Shown here piece by piece: positions 25,238 to 34,234 of a stretch of 64,000 nucleotides of DNA; position 1 is the first letter of the stretch, and the number at the start of each line of letters is the position of its first letter. The stretch is from Flavobacteriaceae bacterium PRS1. Lineage in GTDB: Bacteria > Bacteroidota > Bacteroidia > Flavobacteriales > Flavobacteriaceae. The stretch lies in NCBI GenBank assembly GCA_003709165.1, contig RDRZ01000005.1, positions 49,814-113,813 on the forward strand, written 5' to 3'. The position numbers and the translations under genes were made by a program. Below the pieces are notes generated by a model. That model saw nothing but the letters and a program-made list of their open reading frames with translations, did not search any database and had not been told where the DNA came from.

Positions 25238-27136
25238 CTAATATGCTCGTTCTTTGTTGCCTTCATAAAAATTTATAAATGCTCGGTTAACAACTCTATT
25301 ACCTCCAGACGTAGGATAGTTACCTGTAAAATACCAGTCTCCTAAATTTTTTGGACAAGCTTTATGTAAATTTTCAATAGATTGAAAAATGATTTTCACA
25401 TCAGCTTTTATAGTGTTATTACAAACCAATTCAGCTATTTTATCTGAGATTTGTTCAGCAGTAAAAAGACTATAAATATCTTTTACATAATTTTTTACTT
25501 CCTTATCCAGAAAACCAACTTGCGCTTTACATTTATTATAAATAGTTTCAACAATGTGATATTTATCTGCATCCTTTAATAGCTCTAAAGCGGCTTTAAA
25601 TGCAATGAGGCTTTCTAAATTTGCCATATCAATACCGTAACAATCCGGATAACGAATTTGAGGTGCAGACGAAACCACGACTATTTTTTTAGGGTTCAAC
25701 CTGTCTAACATTTTTATTATGCTCATTTTTAAAGTTGTGCCTCTAACAATACTATCGTCTATTATTACTAAATTATCAGTAGGTTTTATAACGCCATAAG
25801 TAATATCGTAAATATGAGCTACTAAATCGTCTCTGCTACTATCTTCTGTAATAAAAGTGCGCAGTTTTACATCTTTGATGGCTATTTTTTCTATTCGGAT
25901 GTGTTCAGATAATATTTCTGTAACTTTTTTAGCAGATAACGAACGTTTCCCCTTTAAAATAACATCAGTTTTCTTTTTGTTTAGATAGTCTTCAACAGTT
26001 TCTATCATTCCAAAAAAAGAAGTTTCAGCAGTATTTGGAATATAAGAAAATACCGAGTTTTTAATATCGTAATTAATAGATTCTAAAACTTTTGGCATTA
26101 TTAATTTCCCAAGAAGTTTTCGTTCTTTGTAGATTTCTGCGTCACTTCCTCTAGAAAAATAAATACGTTCAAACGAACAAGCTTTTCTTTCTAATGGCTT
26201 TAATATTTGTTTAATTGAAGTTTCTCCAGATTTTTTAGTAATGATAGCATGTCCCGGTTCTAACTCTTTAACAGCATCAAAATCCACATTAAAAACAGTT
26301 TGAATTACCGGACGCTCTGAAGCCACAACAACAACTTCATCATCTTTATAATAATAAGCTGGTCGAATTCCTGCTGGATCGCGAAGCACAAAAGAATCTC
26401 CATGCCCTAAAAGTCCAGCGATTGCATAACCACCATCCCAATTTTTTGATGCCCGTTTTAAAATTTTATCAAGCTTTAATCTTTCAGCTATAAGTAGAGA
26501 ACATTCATTTTTGTTATAGCCTTCTTTTTTGAGGTTCTTATATATTTTACTGACAGAATCGTCTAAAAAATGACCAATTTTTTCCATAATAGTTATGGTG
26601 TCGGTGTATTCTTTTGGATGCTGTCCTAACTCTACAAGGTTATTGAATAATTCTTTAACATTTGTCATGTTAAAGTTTCCGGCCAAAATTAAATTACGAT
26701 GCATCCAGTTGTTCTGCCTTAAAAAGGGATGTACACTTTCCACACTATTTTCCCCAAATGTTCCATAACGCACATGACCTAAAAGCAATTCAGCAACATA
26801 AGGGATATGTTTTTTCTGAAGTGCTACATTATTTACATATTCAGGAAAATCATTGAGTTCTTTGTTGATTCTGTCATTAATTTGGGAGAAAATATCTTGA
26901 ATGGGTTGTTGAGCAATTGAGCGTACTCTACTAATATAGCGCTCTCCGGGTTGCGTGTTTAATTTTACACTTGCAAAACCCGCACCGTCTTGTCCTCGGT
27001 TATGCTGTTTCTCCATCATTAAGTACATTTTGTTAACACCATAAAATGCACTTCCGTATTTTTCTTTGTAATATTCTAATGGTTTTAAAAGCCTTATGAG
27101 TGCAATTCCGCATTCATGTTTTAAAGCATCGCTCAT
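25238..27136 (-). CDS. Amidophosphoribosyltransferase-like protein (long PurF-type)
   Basis: 632 residues with an N-terminal class II glutamine amidotransferase domain (Cys9 in KHECGIAL; QHNRGQDGAGFAS; LLGHVRYGT) and a C-terminal phosphoribosyltransferase domain with the PRPP motif LVIIDDSIVRGTTLK near 445. RPAYYYKDDEVVVVASERP is PurF-like. It is longer than E. coli PurF (about 500), with extra residues after the PRTase part, a form known in Bacteroidota as a second PurF-like protein. Catalysis of the first committed purine step is likely but not certain. The Cys is not at position 2, so processing of eight residues would be needed for a free N-terminal Cys. Confidence 0.88.
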   Translation of the reverse strand: MSDALKHECGIALIRLLKPLEYYKEKYGSAFYGVNKMYLMMEKQHNRGQDGAGFASVKLNTQPGERYISRVRSIAQQPIQDIFSQINDRINKELNDFPEYVNNVALQKKHIPYVAELLLGHVRYGTFGENSVESVHPFLRQNNWMHRNLILAGNFNMTNVKELFNNLVELGQHPKEYTDTITIMEKIGHFLDDSVSKIYKNLKKEGYNKNECSLLIAERLKLDKILKRASKNWDGGYAIAGLLGHGDSFVLRDPAGIRPAYYYKDDEVVVVASERPVIQTVFNVDFDAVKELEPGHAIITKKSGETSIKQILKPLERKACSFERIYFSRGSDAEIYKERKLLGKLIMPKVLESINYDIKNSVFSYIPNTAETSFFGMIETVEDYLNKKKTDVILKGKRSLSAKKVTEILSEHIRIEKIAIKDVKLRTFITEDSSRDDLVAHIYDITYGVIKPTDNLVIIDDSIVRGTTLKMSIIKMLDRLNPKKIVVVSSAPQIRYPDCYGIDMANLESLIAFKAALELLKDADKYHIVETIYNKCKAQVGFLDKEVKNYVKDIYSLFTAEQISDKIAELVCNNTIKADVKIIFQSIENLHKACPKNLGDWYFTGNYPTSGGNRVVNRAFINFYEGNKERAY

Positions 27137-27176
27137 TATTTAATATGGTTAATAGATTCTAAAAAAAAATCAGAAT

Positions 27177-27208
27177 AAAAAACGTACTCGTTATTTGAGC
27201 ACGTTTTT
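27177..27208 (-). terminator. Rho-independent terminator after the PfkB-family gene
   Basis: On the minus strand AAACGTGCTC and GAGTACGTTT form a stem with one mismatch around a 7-base loop, ending in a run of six Ts. It begins three bases after the kinase stop codon, so the purF-like gene downstream probably has its own promoter. Confidence 0.75.
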
Positions 27209-27210
27209 GG

Positions 27211-28137
27211 TTATATTAATTTTATTTCAAATTGTGTTAGTTGTTTAAATTGTTTCAAACGTTTTTGCACATCTTTACTTGATAGATTCTCCATACGTTC
27301 AGTTCCAAATTTCTCCACACAAAAGGAAGCTAAGGTTGAACCATAGATAACGGCGTTTTTCATGTTTTCAAAAGAAACATCTCCAGTTTTTGCCAAATAC
27401 CCAGCGAAACCTCCGGCAAAAGTATCACCAGCACCAGTTGGGTCGAATACTTCTTCTAATGGTAAAGCTGGTGCGTAAAACACATTATCTTCGTTAAACA
27501 ATAAAGCACCATGCTCGCCTTTTTTAATGACCACATATTTTGGTCCCATTTCATGAATTTTTCTGGCGGCTACAACTAAAGAATATTCGCCAGTTAACTG
27601 TCTTGCTTCCTCATCATTAATAGCAATTACGTCTATTTTTTTAAGAACGTTTAGAAGTTCTTCAAGAGCACAATCCATCCAAAAATTCATGGTATCTAAA
27701 ATTATAAGTTTTGGTTTCACCTCCATTTGTTCAATAACACTTAATTGAGTAAGAGGGTGTAAATTACCAAGCATTACAACTTCGGCATCTCTATAATTTT
27801 CTGGGACTATCGGATTAAAATCTGCTAAAACATTTAGGTCGGTTACAAGTGTATCGCGTGAATTCATATCGTTATGATACTTTCCTTTCCAAAAGAATGT
27901 TTTGCCTTCTTTTACGATTTCAATTCCAGAGATATCAATATTTTTATTCGAAAGTAAATCTAAATATTTTTGAGGAAAATCTCCACCAACTACAGAAACA
28001 ATAGCTGCATCAACATTAAATTGAGAGGCGGCTAAACCTATAAAAGTAGCTGCTCCACCAAGAATTTTATCTGTTTTCCCAAAAGGGGTTTCGATTGCAT
28101 CAAAAGCTACAGTACCTACAATTACTAATTTACTCAT
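27211..28137 (-). CDS. PfkB-family sugar/nucleoside kinase
   Basis: 308 residues of the ribokinase fold. The start MSKLVIVGTVAFDAIETPFGKTDKILGGAA is the N-terminal PfkB signature region and DPTGAGDTFAGGFAGYL near residue 236 is signature 2, with the catalytic Asp in GAGD. Ribokinase-like proteins phosphorylate sugars, nucleosides or vitamins; the substrate is not evident. Neighbouring purine genes (purN, purF-like) and conservation of this order in flavobacteria would fit a nucleoside-type substrate, which is inference only. Confidence 0.88.
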   Translation of the reverse strand: MSKLVIVGTVAFDAIETPFGKTDKILGGAATFIGLAASQFNVDAAIVSVVGGDFPQKYLDLLSNKNIDISGIEIVKEGKTFFWKGKYHNDMNSRDTLVTDLNVLADFNPIVPENYRDAEVVMLGNLHPLTQLSVIEQMEVKPKLIILDTMNFWMDCALEELLNVLKKIDVIAINDEEARQLTGEYSLVVAARKIHEMGPKYVVIKKGEHGALLFNEDNVFYAPALPLEEVFDPTGAGDTFAGGFAGYLAKTGDVSFENMKNAVIYGSTLASFCVEKFGTERMENLSSKDVQKRLKQFKQLTQFEIKLI

Positions 28138-28215
28138 AAAGTGAGTTAAAAATTCACTGCAAACTTACGCAAAATATATTCTACAAAAAAGATATAATTG
28201 AGGTTGTAGTGATAT

Positions 28216-28857
28216 TTATTTTCTTCCAAAATCAGCAGGTATTTCCCCCCAAGCTTTGGTTTCCCATTTTACGATAACTGTGGAATACGAATTGTTTTTA
28301 AGCCAAATTAATGCGCGCTCAACCAAATCGAAAACGGGTTTATTTTTATCGTTAGGTTGTAACTTGGTATTACAAGTTTTCTTTTTCACCCAACTCATTG
28401 CAGTTTTAGAATCAGTATAAATAATGAGGTCACTATTTTTATCTTTCAATACTGCAAGACCATGCACAAGCGCCAAAAATTCACCAATATTATTCGTGCC
28501 TTCTAGAAAAGGACCTTGTTTAAACAGTTCTTTTTTAGTTTTAGTATTAACACCACGATATTCCATTTCCCCTGGGTTACCACTTACAGCAGCATCTACT
28601 GAAATAGAATTATAATTTGGTTTACCAATTTTTTTAAGTTGCACTTCGGACAATTCGCTTTTAAATTTGCTTGTTTTGCCCACATAATCTTTGTAGTTTC
28701 CTTTTAATGCTTTTTTGGAAGCTTCAAAAGTTGCAAACGATTTATATTGTGCGCCTTGAAAATCTTTGATTTGCGCCTTGCATTCATACCAAGTTTCAAA
28801 AACTCCTGTATGATGACCTTTCCAGACTGTGTAATATTTCTTTTTATTTTTAGACAT
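28216..28857 (-). CDS. rnhA: Ribonuclease H1 with N-terminal viroplasmin domain
   Basis: 213 residues. The first 50 residues (KKYYTVWKGHHTGVFETWYECKA ... FATFEASKKALKG) are the RNase H1 N-terminal hybrid-binding (viroplasmin) domain, which holds RNA-DNA hybrids. The catalytic domain from about 75 shows the acidic residues: Asp in SVDAAVSG, Glu in NNIGEFLALVHGL, Asp in IIYTDSKTAMSW and Asp near the C-terminus in IPADFGRK. It removes RNA from hybrids such as R-loops and primers. It sits between purN and the PfkB kinase, with 45-80 base gaps, on one likely transcript. Confidence 0.93.
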   Translation of the reverse strand: MSKNKKKYYTVWKGHHTGVFETWYECKAQIKDFQGAQYKSFATFEASKKALKGNYKDYVGKTSKFKSELSEVQLKKIGKPNYNSISVDAAVSGNPGEMEYRGVNTKTKKELFKQGPFLEGTNNIGEFLALVHGLAVLKDKNSDLIIYTDSKTAMSWVKKKTCNTKLQPNDKNKPVFDLVERALIWLKNNSYSTVIVKWETKAWGEIPADFGRK

Positions 28858-28902
28858 ATTTAGTTTCCGTGAAAACGGAAATCTTTTTTATTTTAAACTG
28901 AA

Positions 28903-29475
28903 TTATTCTTTAGGGAACAACAACTTTTCAACCACTTTTGGAAAATATTCCATTTCTAATTTATGAATTTTCACAGCAATATCATTAGCTGTATCAGTTT
29001 TATTCACATCACATTTTGTCTGAAAAATTATAGCACCTTCATCATAATTCTCATTTACATAGTGAATAGTGATACCAGTTTCATTTTCATTGTTTTGAAT
29101 AACTGCCTCATGTACACGCTTGCCATACATACCTTTCCCGCCGTATTTCGGTAATAATGCAGGATGAATATTTATGACCTTATTGGGAAATTCTTTCATA
29201 ATAAATTCAGGAAATTTCCATATAAATCCTGCGAGAACAATAAGATCAGTACGAGAGGTTTTAAGTATATTTAAGATATGGTTGGACTGTAAAAAATCGT
29301 CTTTATTGAATGATAAAACACTTACATTCAGTTTTTTACAACGTTCTATAACTTTTGCTTGAGCGTTGTTGGTTAACACCTGAACAACAGAAGCATCATC
29401 TCTATTGCTAAAAAAGGTAATTAAATTTTCGGCATTAGTTCCCGACCCAGACGCGAAAATTATAATACGTTTCAT
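28903..29475 (-). CDS. purN: Phosphoribosylglycinamide formyltransferase
   Basis: Transfers formyl from 10-formyl-tetrahydrofolate to GAR in purine synthesis. 190 residues. The N-terminal phosphate-binding loop is FASGSGTNAENLI; the catalytic His is in INIHPALLPKYGGKGMYG; TGITIHYVNENYDEGAIIFQ carries the catalytic Asp region. Normal family length. It is the first gene of a minus-strand set purN-rnhA-pfkB-purF-like and diverges from acpP. Confidence 0.95.
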   Translation of the reverse strand: MKRIIIFASGSGTNAENLITFFSNRDDASVVQVLTNNAQAKVIERCKKLNVSVLSFNKDDFLQSNHILNILKTSRTDLIVLAGFIWKFPEFIMKEFPNKVINIHPALLPKYGGKGMYGKRVHEAVIQNNENETGITIHYVNENYDEGAIIFQTKCDVNKTDTANDIAVKIHKLEMEYFPKVVEKLLFPKE

Positions 29476-29505
29476 GTGTTTATTTTTATTGTTTTTTAAA
29501 GGTCA

Positions 29506-29523
29506 TCCCGATAATTATCGGGA
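29506..29523. repeat. TCCCGATAATTATCGGGA palindrome
   Basis: A perfect 18-bp palindrome in the purN-acpP gap, of the same family as those at 25024 and 50367 with only the two central bases different. It may be a REP-like repeat or protein site; the sequence does not decide. Confidence 0.65.
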
Positions 29524-29721
29524 CTATTCACTAATAATCATTTTCCTTTGGCGAGAAAAATTTTAACATGTTCGTTTCATTTACATATTGAGTATTGAAA
29601 TTGTTTAAGCAAAAAAAAGAATAAATTTTAACAAATAGAAGCGAAAACGAAATACTTCAACTTAAAAACATAAATACACTCACATTTTTACAGTAAAGGC
29701 ACGTTTTAAAATAAAGTTTTT

Positions 29722-29729
29722 TACTTTTG
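29722..29729 (+). promoter_or_regulatory. Bacteroidota -7 promoter element for acpP-fabF-rnc
   Basis: TACTTTTG fits TAnnTTTG, 31 bases before the acpP ATG. No exact -33 TTTG at the usual distance. The 285-base gap upstream also contains the palindrome and an AT-rich stretch in which I see no gene. Confidence 0.5.
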
Positions 29730-29760
29730 CACCTTAATTAAAACTTAAAATTAAAAGATT

Positions 29761-29994
29761 ATGTCAGACATTGCATCAAGAGTAAAAGCTATTATCGTAG
29801 ATAAGTTAGGCGTTGATGAGAACGAAGTTGTAACCGAAGCTAGCTTCACTAACGATTTGGGAGCAGATTCATTAGACACTGTAGAATTAATAATGGAATT
29901 TGAAAAAGAATTTGATATTCAAATTCCTGATGATCAAGCTGAAAACATCGGAACAGTAGGTCAAGCGATATCATATATCGAAGACGCAAAATAA
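29761..29994 (+). CDS. acpP: Acyl carrier protein
   Basis: Carries growing acyl chains on a 4'-phosphopantetheine arm in type II fatty acid synthesis. 77 residues, strongly acidic, with the attachment Ser37 in [16 protein letters not shown]. It is 12 bases before fabF, the standard arrangement. Confidence 0.97.
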   Translation: MSDIASRVKAIIVDKLGVDENEVVTEASFTNDLGADSLDTVELIMEFEKEFDIQIPDDQAENIGTVGQAISYIEDAK

Positions 29995-30006
29995 GCAACA
30001 TTTTTT

Positions 30007-31257
30007 ATGGAATTAAAGCGGGTCGTAGTTACAGGGTTAGGTGCGCTTACGCCAATAGGAAATACAGTAGATGAATACTGGAAAAATCTTATTAGTGGTA
30101 AAAGTGGTGCCGGACCTATAACACATTTTGATTCTGAAAAGTTCAAAACAAAATTCGCTTGTGAATTAAAAAACTTTGAAGTTACCGATTTTATAAATCG
30201 AAAAGATGAACGTAAAATGGATAAGTTTTCGCAATATGCAATGGTAGCTTCGGATGAAGCTATTGCAGATGCCAAACTAGATCTTGACTCAATAGATAAA
30301 TTAAGAGTCGGTGTTATTTGGGGAGCAGGTATTGGAGGTTTGGAAACGTTTCAAATAGAAATCTTGAACTTTGCTCAAGGTGATGGCACGCCAAGATTCA
30401 ATCCCTTCTTTATTCCTAAAATTATTGCAGATATTGCGCCTGCAAATATTTCCATAAAGTATGGTTTTATGGGGCCTAATTACACAACGGTTTCTGCTTG
30501 TGCTTCTTCAACTAATGCAATGTTTGATGCCTTAAATTATATACGTTTAGGACATTGTGATATTGTCGTTTCAGGAGGAAGTGAAGCAGCAGTTACCATT
30601 GGTGGAATGGGTGGATTTAATGCTATGCATGCTTTATCTACTCGAAATGAAACCCCGGAAACCGCATCTCGACCATTTGATGCAACCAGAGATGGTTTTG
30701 TACTTGGAGAAGGCGCAGGAGCACTTATTTTAGAAGAGTATGAACACGCAAAAGCAAGAGGAGCAAAAATATATGCAGAGCTTGTTGGTGGTGGATTATC
30801 ATCAGACGCTTACCACATGACAGCTCCTCATCCCGAAGGTATTGGTGTAAGAGTTGTAATGCAAAATTGTTTAGAAAATGCAGGATTAAAACCTGAAGAT
30901 GTTGATGCTATTAACACACATGGAACATCTACACCATTAGGAGATGTTGCAGAATTAAAAGCAATATCAGAAGTTTTTGGAAACCATGCCAAAAGCATAA
31001 ATATTAATTCCACAAAATCTATGACTGGACACTTATTAGGTGCTGCTGGTGCAATTGAGGCTATTTCTTCAATTTTATCTATAAAACACGGTATAATTCC
31101 ACCAACCATCAATCACACAACGGTTGATGAAAACATAGATCCAGAGTTAAATTTAACTTTAAACAAGGCTCAAAAAAGAGATGTTAAAGTAGCAATGAGT
31201 AATACCTTTGGATTTGGAGGTCATAATGCCTGTGTAATATTTAGAAAAGTAGATTAA
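30007..31257 (+). CDS. fabF: Beta-ketoacyl-ACP synthase II
   Basis: Condenses malonyl-ACP with acyl-ACP in fatty acid elongation. 416 residues. Catalytic triad: Cys165 in TVSACASSTNA, His305 in NTHGTSTPLGD and His342 in TGHLLGAAGA. SNTFGFGGHNACVIF is the family's C-terminal glycine loop. The Cys-His-His triad and length identify FabF. It is in the acpP-fabF-rnc operon. Confidence 0.97.
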   Translation: MELKRVVVTGLGALTPIGNTVDEYWKNLISGKSGAGPITHFDSEKFKTKFACELKNFEVTDFINRKDERKMDKFSQYAMVASDEAIADAKLDLDSIDKLRVGVIWGAGIGGLETFQIEILNFAQGDGTPRFNPFFIPKIIADIAPANISIKYGFMGPNYTTVSACASSTNAMFDALNYIRLGHCDIVVSGGSEAAVTIGGMGGFNAMHALSTRNETPETASRPFDATRDGFVLGEGAGALILEEYEHAKARGAKIYAELVGGGLSSDAYHMTAPHPEGIGVRVVMQNCLENAGLKPEDVDAINTHGTSTPLGDVAELKAISEVFGNHAKSININSTKSMTGHLLGAAGAIEAISSILSIKHGIIPPTINHTTVDENIDPELNLTLNKAQKRDVKVAMSNTFGFGGHNACVIFRKVD

Positions 31258-31264
31258 TTCAAAA

Positions 31265-32005
31265 TTGAAATCCTTTCGCAACATATTAAATTCCCGTTAT
31301 AATGATGACGGGAATTTTTTTATTCAAATTAAAAAGATACTAGGGTTTAAGCCAAAGAAAATCGAATTCTATAAAAAGGCATTTACGCATAGGTCTATGA
31401 ATAAACGTGATAAGGAAGGCACTCCTATAAATTACGAACGCCTTGAATTTGTTGGAGATGCTATGGTAGGTTCTATAATAGCCACACATCTGTTTAATGA
31501 AGTTCCGCAGGGAGATGAAGGCTATTTAACCAAAATGCGATCTAAAATTGTGAGTAGAGAGCATTTAAACGAACTTGGTAAAGAACTTAATCTTATAGAT
31601 TTAGTAGAGAGTAAAATTCCTAAAAGTAATTTTGGCAATAATATTCATGGCAATTTGTTTGAAGCATTGGTTGGTGCTATTTTTCTTGATAGAGGATATG
31701 CGTATTGTGAAAAATTCATTTACAGTAGAGTTATTATTCCTCATGTTGACATTATCAAATTAGAAGGTAAAGTAATTAGCTACAAGAGTTTATTGATAGA
31801 ATGGTGTCAAAAAGAAAAAAAGACTTTTGATTATCATGTTTATGAAGATACAGGAAATGACACTCTTAGGCATTTTTCTGTTAAATTATCAATTGATGGA
31901 AAGGTAATTGCTAAAGCAAGAGCTACTTCTAAAAAGAAGGCTGAAGAAAAAGCATCTAAAAGAGCTTTTTTCGCATTTCAAAGTGAAATTTCGAAAGCCT
32001 TTTAA
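31265..32005 (+). CDS. rnc: Ribonuclease III
   Basis: Cuts double-stranded RNA in rRNA and mRNA maturation. 246 residues from a TTG start at 31265, seven bases after fabF; the protein from there (MKSFRNILNSRY) matches the usual flavobacterial N-terminus and no ATG precedes the catalytic core. The signature NYERLEFVGDAMVG carries the catalytic Glu and Asp, and NLFEALVGAIFLDRG the second acidic pair. The dsRNA-binding domain occupies about 170-240 (SYKSLLIEWCQKEKK ... KKKAEEKASKRAF). Coupled translation with fabF may offset the weak start codon. Confidence 0.94.
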   Translation: MKSFRNILNSRYNDDGNFFIQIKKILGFKPKKIEFYKKAFTHRSMNKRDKEGTPINYERLEFVGDAMVGSIIATHLFNEVPQGDEGYLTKMRSKIVSREHLNELGKELNLIDLVESKIPKSNFGNNIHGNLFEALVGAIFLDRGYAYCEKFIYSRVIIPHVDIIKLEGKVISYKSLLIEWCQKEKKTFDYHVYEDTGNDTLRHFSVKLSIDGKVIAKARATSKKKAEEKASKRAFFAFQSEISKAF

Positions 32006-32126
32006 TGCATTCAACAATAGTTGATTTTACTATAACGTTTTCGTAACATTTAAGGTCAAGAATACTTAAACAGTTATCAAATTATAGTAGCAATGTGCTA
32101 TATTTACATCTCATAATTAATAAATT

Positions 32127-32609
32127 ATGGCATTGCATAAACTTCTTATCGATGATTTTAGTGATGATACTTATTCTTTAATGGCAATTCATTGTACATT
32201 AGAAGATTATCGTGTAGCTTATCTTTTAAACCAATATTTGAATATTAATCTAATTCGAAAATCCAAAGATTTAGATTTTAAATATATTGCTTCATCATAT
32301 TCAATTTATGAATGGAAAGATAAAAATCAGCTTATTACATGGAATTTAGTATCCAATGTTTGTAAAAAAGAAGAAGACAGTTTAACAAGTACAGGTTCTT
32401 TGTTTAAATCTCAAAACAAAATTATTAGAATACACAACTTGATACCTGAACATAAGAAGGTTAATTATTTTTTAAAAATTAATGATGATGAAAACCTTAT
32501 TAACGAAAAAACTTTAATACATAAAATACAAGAAATACCCCAGATTGCAGCAGTTTACAGTATTGATGTAACGCAGCTAAAAACTAAAGACAATTTAATA
32601 TTTAATTGA
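32127..32609 (+). CDS. IPExxxVDY family protein
   Basis: 160 residues, a Bacteroidota-specific family of unknown function named for a C-terminal motif; here it is diverged to IPQIAAVYSIDVTQL. The N-terminus has LEDYRVAYLLNQYLNINLIR, also typical. No signal peptide or membrane segment. The gene lies between rnc and pyk, as is usual in flavobacteria, and its stop codon overlaps the pyk start (TGATG). It follows a 120-base gap after rnc in which only a weak TATATTTA -7-like word near 32098 is visible. Confidence 0.85.
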   Translation: MALHKLLIDDFSDDTYSLMAIHCTLEDYRVAYLLNQYLNINLIRKSKDLDFKYIASSYSIYEWKDKNQLITWNLVSNVCKKEEDSLTSTGSLFKSQNKIIRIHNLIPEHKKVNYFLKINDDENLINEKTLIHKIQEIPQIAAVYSIDVTQLKTKDNLIFN

Positions 32610-34054
32610 TGGTTAAGAAAAGAAAAAAAACTAAAATAGTTGCAACATTAGGTCCGGCAACAAGCACAAAGGAAATTTTAAAAGCGATGCTTGAAGAAGG
32701 TGTGGATGTGTTTCGTATTAATTTTTCTCATGCAAATCATCAAGATGTTATAGCAAGAATAAAATTAATTAGAGAATTAAATGAAGAGTATGGTTTTAAT
32801 GCTGCTATTTTAGGAGATTTACAAGGACCTAAAATAAGAGTCGGTGTTATGGACCATGAGGTTGTTCTTAATGAAGATGATGAAATTACTTTTGTAACTG
32901 GAGAAGAGTTCAAAGGAAATAAGGATAGAATTTACATGAATTATGACAACTTTCCTAACGATGTAAAACCTGGCGAACGTTTACTGTTAGATGATGGTAA
33001 ACTGATATTCGAAATTTTAAAAACAGATAAAAAGCAAGAAGTTTTAGCAAAAGTCATTCAAGGAGGTCCTTTAAAATCAAGAAAAGGAGTTAATCTTCCA
33101 AATACTAAAATTTCACAACCTGCACTTACCGAAAAGGATATTAATGATACCATTTTTGCTATAGAACAAAAAGTAGATTGGATTGCATTATCGTTTGTTC
33201 GTCATGCTGAAGATTTAATACAGTTACAAGAACTTATTAAAAAGCATAGCGATTATAAAATACCGATAATTGCAAAAATCGAAAAACCTGAAGCGGTCGA
33301 AAATATCGATAAAATAGTTGCCTATTGTGATGGGTTAATGGTAGCGCGAGGCGATTTAGGAGTAGAAATTCCTGCTGAAGAGGTTCCTCTTATTCAAAAG
33401 CAATTGGTGTTAAGAGCAAAACAAGCAAGAATCCCAGTGATTATTGCCACACAAATGATGGAAACAATGATAACAAGTTTAACGCCAACACGAGCTGAAG
33501 TTAACGATGTTGCCAATTCCGTTATGGATGGAGCAGATGCTGTAATGCTATCGGCAGAAACATCAGTTGGAAGCTATCCTGTAGAGGTTATAACACAAAT
33601 GGCGAATATTATAAAAAGCGTAGAAGACTCACCTCTTATAACAGTACCTCAAACTCCACCTCATATTCGTACCAATCGCTATATTACAAAGTCTATTTGT
33701 TATCATGCAGCAATTATGGCAAACGAAATTAATGCTAAAGCTATTTCAACCTTAACAAATAGTGGATATACGGCATTTCAAATTTCTGCATGGCGACCAG
33801 ACGCACATATTTTAGTATTCACATCCAACAAGCGCATTCTTACACGACTTAATTTACTTTGGGGAGTTACAGCATTTTACTATGAGAAGTTTGTAAGTAC
33901 CGACGAAACTATTGAAGATGTTAATGCAATTGCTTGTAAAAAAGGCTTTTTAGAAGTTGGTGATATGCTTATAAGTTTGGCTGCAATGCCTATTAAGGAT
34001 AAAGGAATGGTAAATACAATGCGTGTTACCCAAATTACAAGTTGTCCTATTTAG
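32609..34054 (+). CDS. pyk: Pyruvate kinase
   Basis: Last step of glycolysis: phosphoenolpyruvate + ADP to pyruvate + ATP. 481 residues from the ATG at 32609, which overlaps the upstream stop as TGATG; a TTG one codon earlier is not needed. Motifs: TKIVATLGPATS, RINFSHANHQ, LGDLQGPKIRVG, IIAKIEKPEAVENID with the catalytic Lys, GLMVARGDLGVE and the MDGADAVMLSAETSVG loop. The C-terminal regulatory domain is present. Confidence 0.97.
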   Translation: MVKKRKKTKIVATLGPATSTKEILKAMLEEGVDVFRINFSHANHQDVIARIKLIRELNEEYGFNAAILGDLQGPKIRVGVMDHEVVLNEDDEITFVTGEEFKGNKDRIYMNYDNFPNDVKPGERLLLDDGKLIFEILKTDKKQEVLAKVIQGGPLKSRKGVNLPNTKISQPALTEKDINDTIFAIEQKVDWIALSFVRHAEDLIQLQELIKKHSDYKIPIIAKIEKPEAVENIDKIVAYCDGLMVARGDLGVEIPAEEVPLIQKQLVLRAKQARIPVIIATQMMETMITSLTPTRAEVNDVANSVMDGADAVMLSAETSVGSYPVEVITQMANIIKSVEDSPLITVPQTPPHIRTNRYITKSICYHAAIMANEINAKAISTLTNSGYTAFQISAWRPDAHILVFTSNKRILTRLNLLWGVTAFYYEKFVSTDETIEDVNAIACKKGFLEVGDMLISLAAMPIKDKGMVNTMRVTQITSCPI

Positions 34055-34071
34055 ATAAGTATCTTTTTCTT

Positions 34072-34232
34072 GGGCGTTTCCCTCTTTCACTTTCAGCTTT
34101 GTAGATTTTCTATTTTGGCTCAATAGTAAAAGTTTCAGAGGGCCCCGCTTTCAGCAGTCGCTTTTTGTAAGATGCTAAAAAAGTTTAGCCTTTCAACAAA
34201 AGAGCTTCAACAAATGCTTCAATCGCTAACGC
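34072..34232. repeat. Degenerate Bacteroidota intergenic repeat (GGGCG ... CTAACGC type)
   Basis: The whole pyk-dinB gap is occupied by a non-coding stretch beginning GGGCGTTTCCCT and ending CAATCGCTAACGC, with an internal imperfect hairpin around CGCTTTTTGTAAGATGC and a TCAG-rich middle. From memory, many Flavobacteriaceae genomes carry repeats opening GGGCGT(T/G)(C/T)CCC and closing with CCCTAACGC or CCTCACGC, of 100-200 bases. This copy looks decayed. It ends two bases before the dinB stop codon. Confidence 0.5.
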
Positions 34233-34234
34233 AT

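Noticed and set aside
30828..31112. 94-codon minus-strand ORF in fabF
   Set aside because: Antisense shadow of a strongly conserved gene.
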